DNA of 64,000 nt from Pelagibacteraceae bacterium AG-426-E17 (GTDB lineage Bacteria > Pseudomonadota > Alphaproteobacteria > Pelagibacterales > Pelagibacteraceae). Positions 63,332-64,000 of the stretch are shown piece after piece (position 1 is the stretch's first letter; the number at the start of each line of letters is the position of its first letter). The notes beneath the pieces are model-generated. The model did not search any database. It saw nothing but the letters and a program-made list of their open reading frames with translations, and was not told where the DNA came from. A program made the position numbers and the translations under genes. The DNA is taken from assembly GCA_003210095.1 (NCBI GenBank), contig QCNP01000001.1, positions 170,001-234,000 on the forward strand. Direction: 5' to 3'.

Positions 63332-64000
63332 GTTTAATTTCAACAGACTTTGCAGAAAAAAATTTAAAAGAATTTAAAATTATTGATGCTTCATGGCATT
63401 TACCAAATGAAAATAGGGATCCTTATTTAGAATATAAGGTGAGTCATATTCCTAACTCAGTTTTTTTTGACCTAGACAACACATCTGAAAAAAATACTGA
63501 TCTCCCTCACATGTTACCCTCTGAGGATCAATGGAGCAAAAGTATTTCCAATTTGGGCATTTCCAACAATGAAAAAATTCTTATATACGATAACTCAAGA
63601 TTATATTCAGCTTGCAGATGCTGGTTTTCTTTATTGTATTTTGGGCATGATATTGAAAAATTATATATTTTAAATGGAGGATTGAAAAAATGGAAACAAG
63701 AGAATAAAGCTTTAACTAATGAGAAAACCAATATCGTAACTTCAAATTACAAAGCAATTAAAAAAGATAATTATGTTTTTAATATGAGCCAAATAAATGA
63801 AAATATTGATTCAAATAATTTTGTAGTAGTTGATGCAAGAAGCCTCAAAAGATTTAATGGAGAAATAGATGAGCCTAGAAAAGGATTAAGAAGAGGAAGT
63901 ATCAAAAACTCTTTATGTTTGCCTTATGGAGAATGTATAAATCAAATTACAAACGAATTAAAAACCAAAGACGAACTTAAGTTAATTTTTGAAAAAATAA
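63328..64000 (+). CDS. Sulfurtransferase, two-rhodanese (mercaptopyruvate type), truncated by the window edge
   Basis: An open frame starts at the ATG at 63328 and has no stop to 64000; the ORF track omits it. It begins MSLISTDFAEKNLKEFKIID and has HIPNSVFFDLD of the first rhodanese domain. The second domain begins at FVVVDARSLKRFNGEIDEPRKGLRRGSIKNSLCLPY. This is the 3-mercaptopyruvate sulfurtransferase/SseA pattern. The catalytic cysteine loop would lie beyond the edge. It is coupled to msrA, possibly linking sulfur handling with oxidative repair. Confidence 0.85.
   Translation, partial: MSLISTDFAEKNLKEFKIIDASWHLPNENRDPYLEYKVSHIPNSVFFDLDNTSEKNTDLPHMLPSEDQWSKSISNLGISNNEKILIYDNSRLYSACRCWFSLLYFGHDIEKLYILNGGLKKWKQENKALTNEKTNIVTSNYKAIKKDNYVFNMSQINENIDSNNFVVVDARSLKRFNGEIDEPRKGLRRGSIKNSLCLPYGECINQITNELKTKDELKLIFEKI

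Overview
The window is strongly A+T-rich and very gene-dense. Genes are separated by a few bases or overlap by 1, 4 or 14 bases, and most proteins are Lys/Asn/Ile-rich. Together with alphaproteobacterial signatures (16S-Ile-Ala-23S rRNA operon; GcrA beside ArgD/ArgF; DUF4167, DUF1178 and DUF2948 proteins; short HisG with HisZ; a tRNA-His/HisRS pair of the alphaproteobacterial eukaryote-like type), this points to a streamlined marine alphaproteobacterium. SAR11/Pelagibacterales is the best guess, but I cannot fix the subclade. I see no insertion sequence, prophage, CRISPR array, toxin-antitoxin pair or other accessory island. The window is almost entirely core chromosome.

Layout. 1-3180: an rRNA operon on the minus strand (partial 23S, tRNA-Ala, tRNA-Ile, complete 16S), with its leader, a 16S processing stem and a probable promoter. 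3260-15393: an M23 peptidase; a minus-strand DUF4167-prmC-prfA-ispG-lysC run; ubiG; DUF1178 and argJ; secA; accA. 15500-25490: malate synthase G, then recR-ybaB-dnaX with an SRP RNA directly upstream of dnaX, pheA-kdsB, a membrane cytochrome c, and argF-argD-ABC-2 permease. 25611-27309: gcrA, a SHOCT-like protein and an NDUFA9-like protein. 27332-39156: one long plus-strand series: RNase D-like, kdsD-lptC-lptB, aroA, rpsA, ihfB, pyrF, trpFBA, accD and folC, mostly translationally coupled. 39153-46590: minus strand: trxA, a three-gene nuclease cluster (exonuclease I, PD-(D/E)XK exonuclease, rmuC), hisG-hisZ-hisS, tRNA-His, cspA and tRNA-Phe. 46592-50600: infA-hisD-DUF2948-murA-dcd and two small basic proteins. 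50686-58407: tRNA-Thr, a TVP38-like protein facing it, then the nine-gene run rpmH-rnpA-yidD-yidC-argB-HAD phosphatase-dapD-dapE-deacetylase. 58417-64000: a heat-shock hsp20 unit, a small lipoprotein-like gene, a purine permease and a purine-type phosphoribosyltransferase, an AlkA-like glycosylase, an EamA transporter, msrA and the start of a sulfurtransferase gene that runs off the edge.

Functionally the window covers arginine, lysine/diaminopimelate, histidine, tryptophan and phenylalanine synthesis, envelope assembly (Kdo, Lpt, MurA, SecA, YidC/YidD/SRP), fatty-acid initiation, the glyoxylate shunt, translation and replication/repair.

The points I think most deserve a second look are: (i) a ROSE-like RNA thermometer and sigma-32-type promoter in front of hsp20; (ii) the SRP RNA ending five bases before the dnaX start codon; (iii) absence of the glycine riboswitch described upstream of malate synthase in SAR11; (iv) tRNA-His with A73 and no encoded G-1 beside a matching HisRS; (v) AccA with an added C-terminal hydrophobic tail; (vi) a compact sbcB / MGME1-like / rmuC cluster; (vii) unusual elbow bases in tRNA-Thr and tRNA-Phe; (viii) a 14-bp-arm inverted repeat at the gcrA start. 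I did not find a convincing wholly new multi-gene system. All calls come from reading sequence and motifs; no database search was run.
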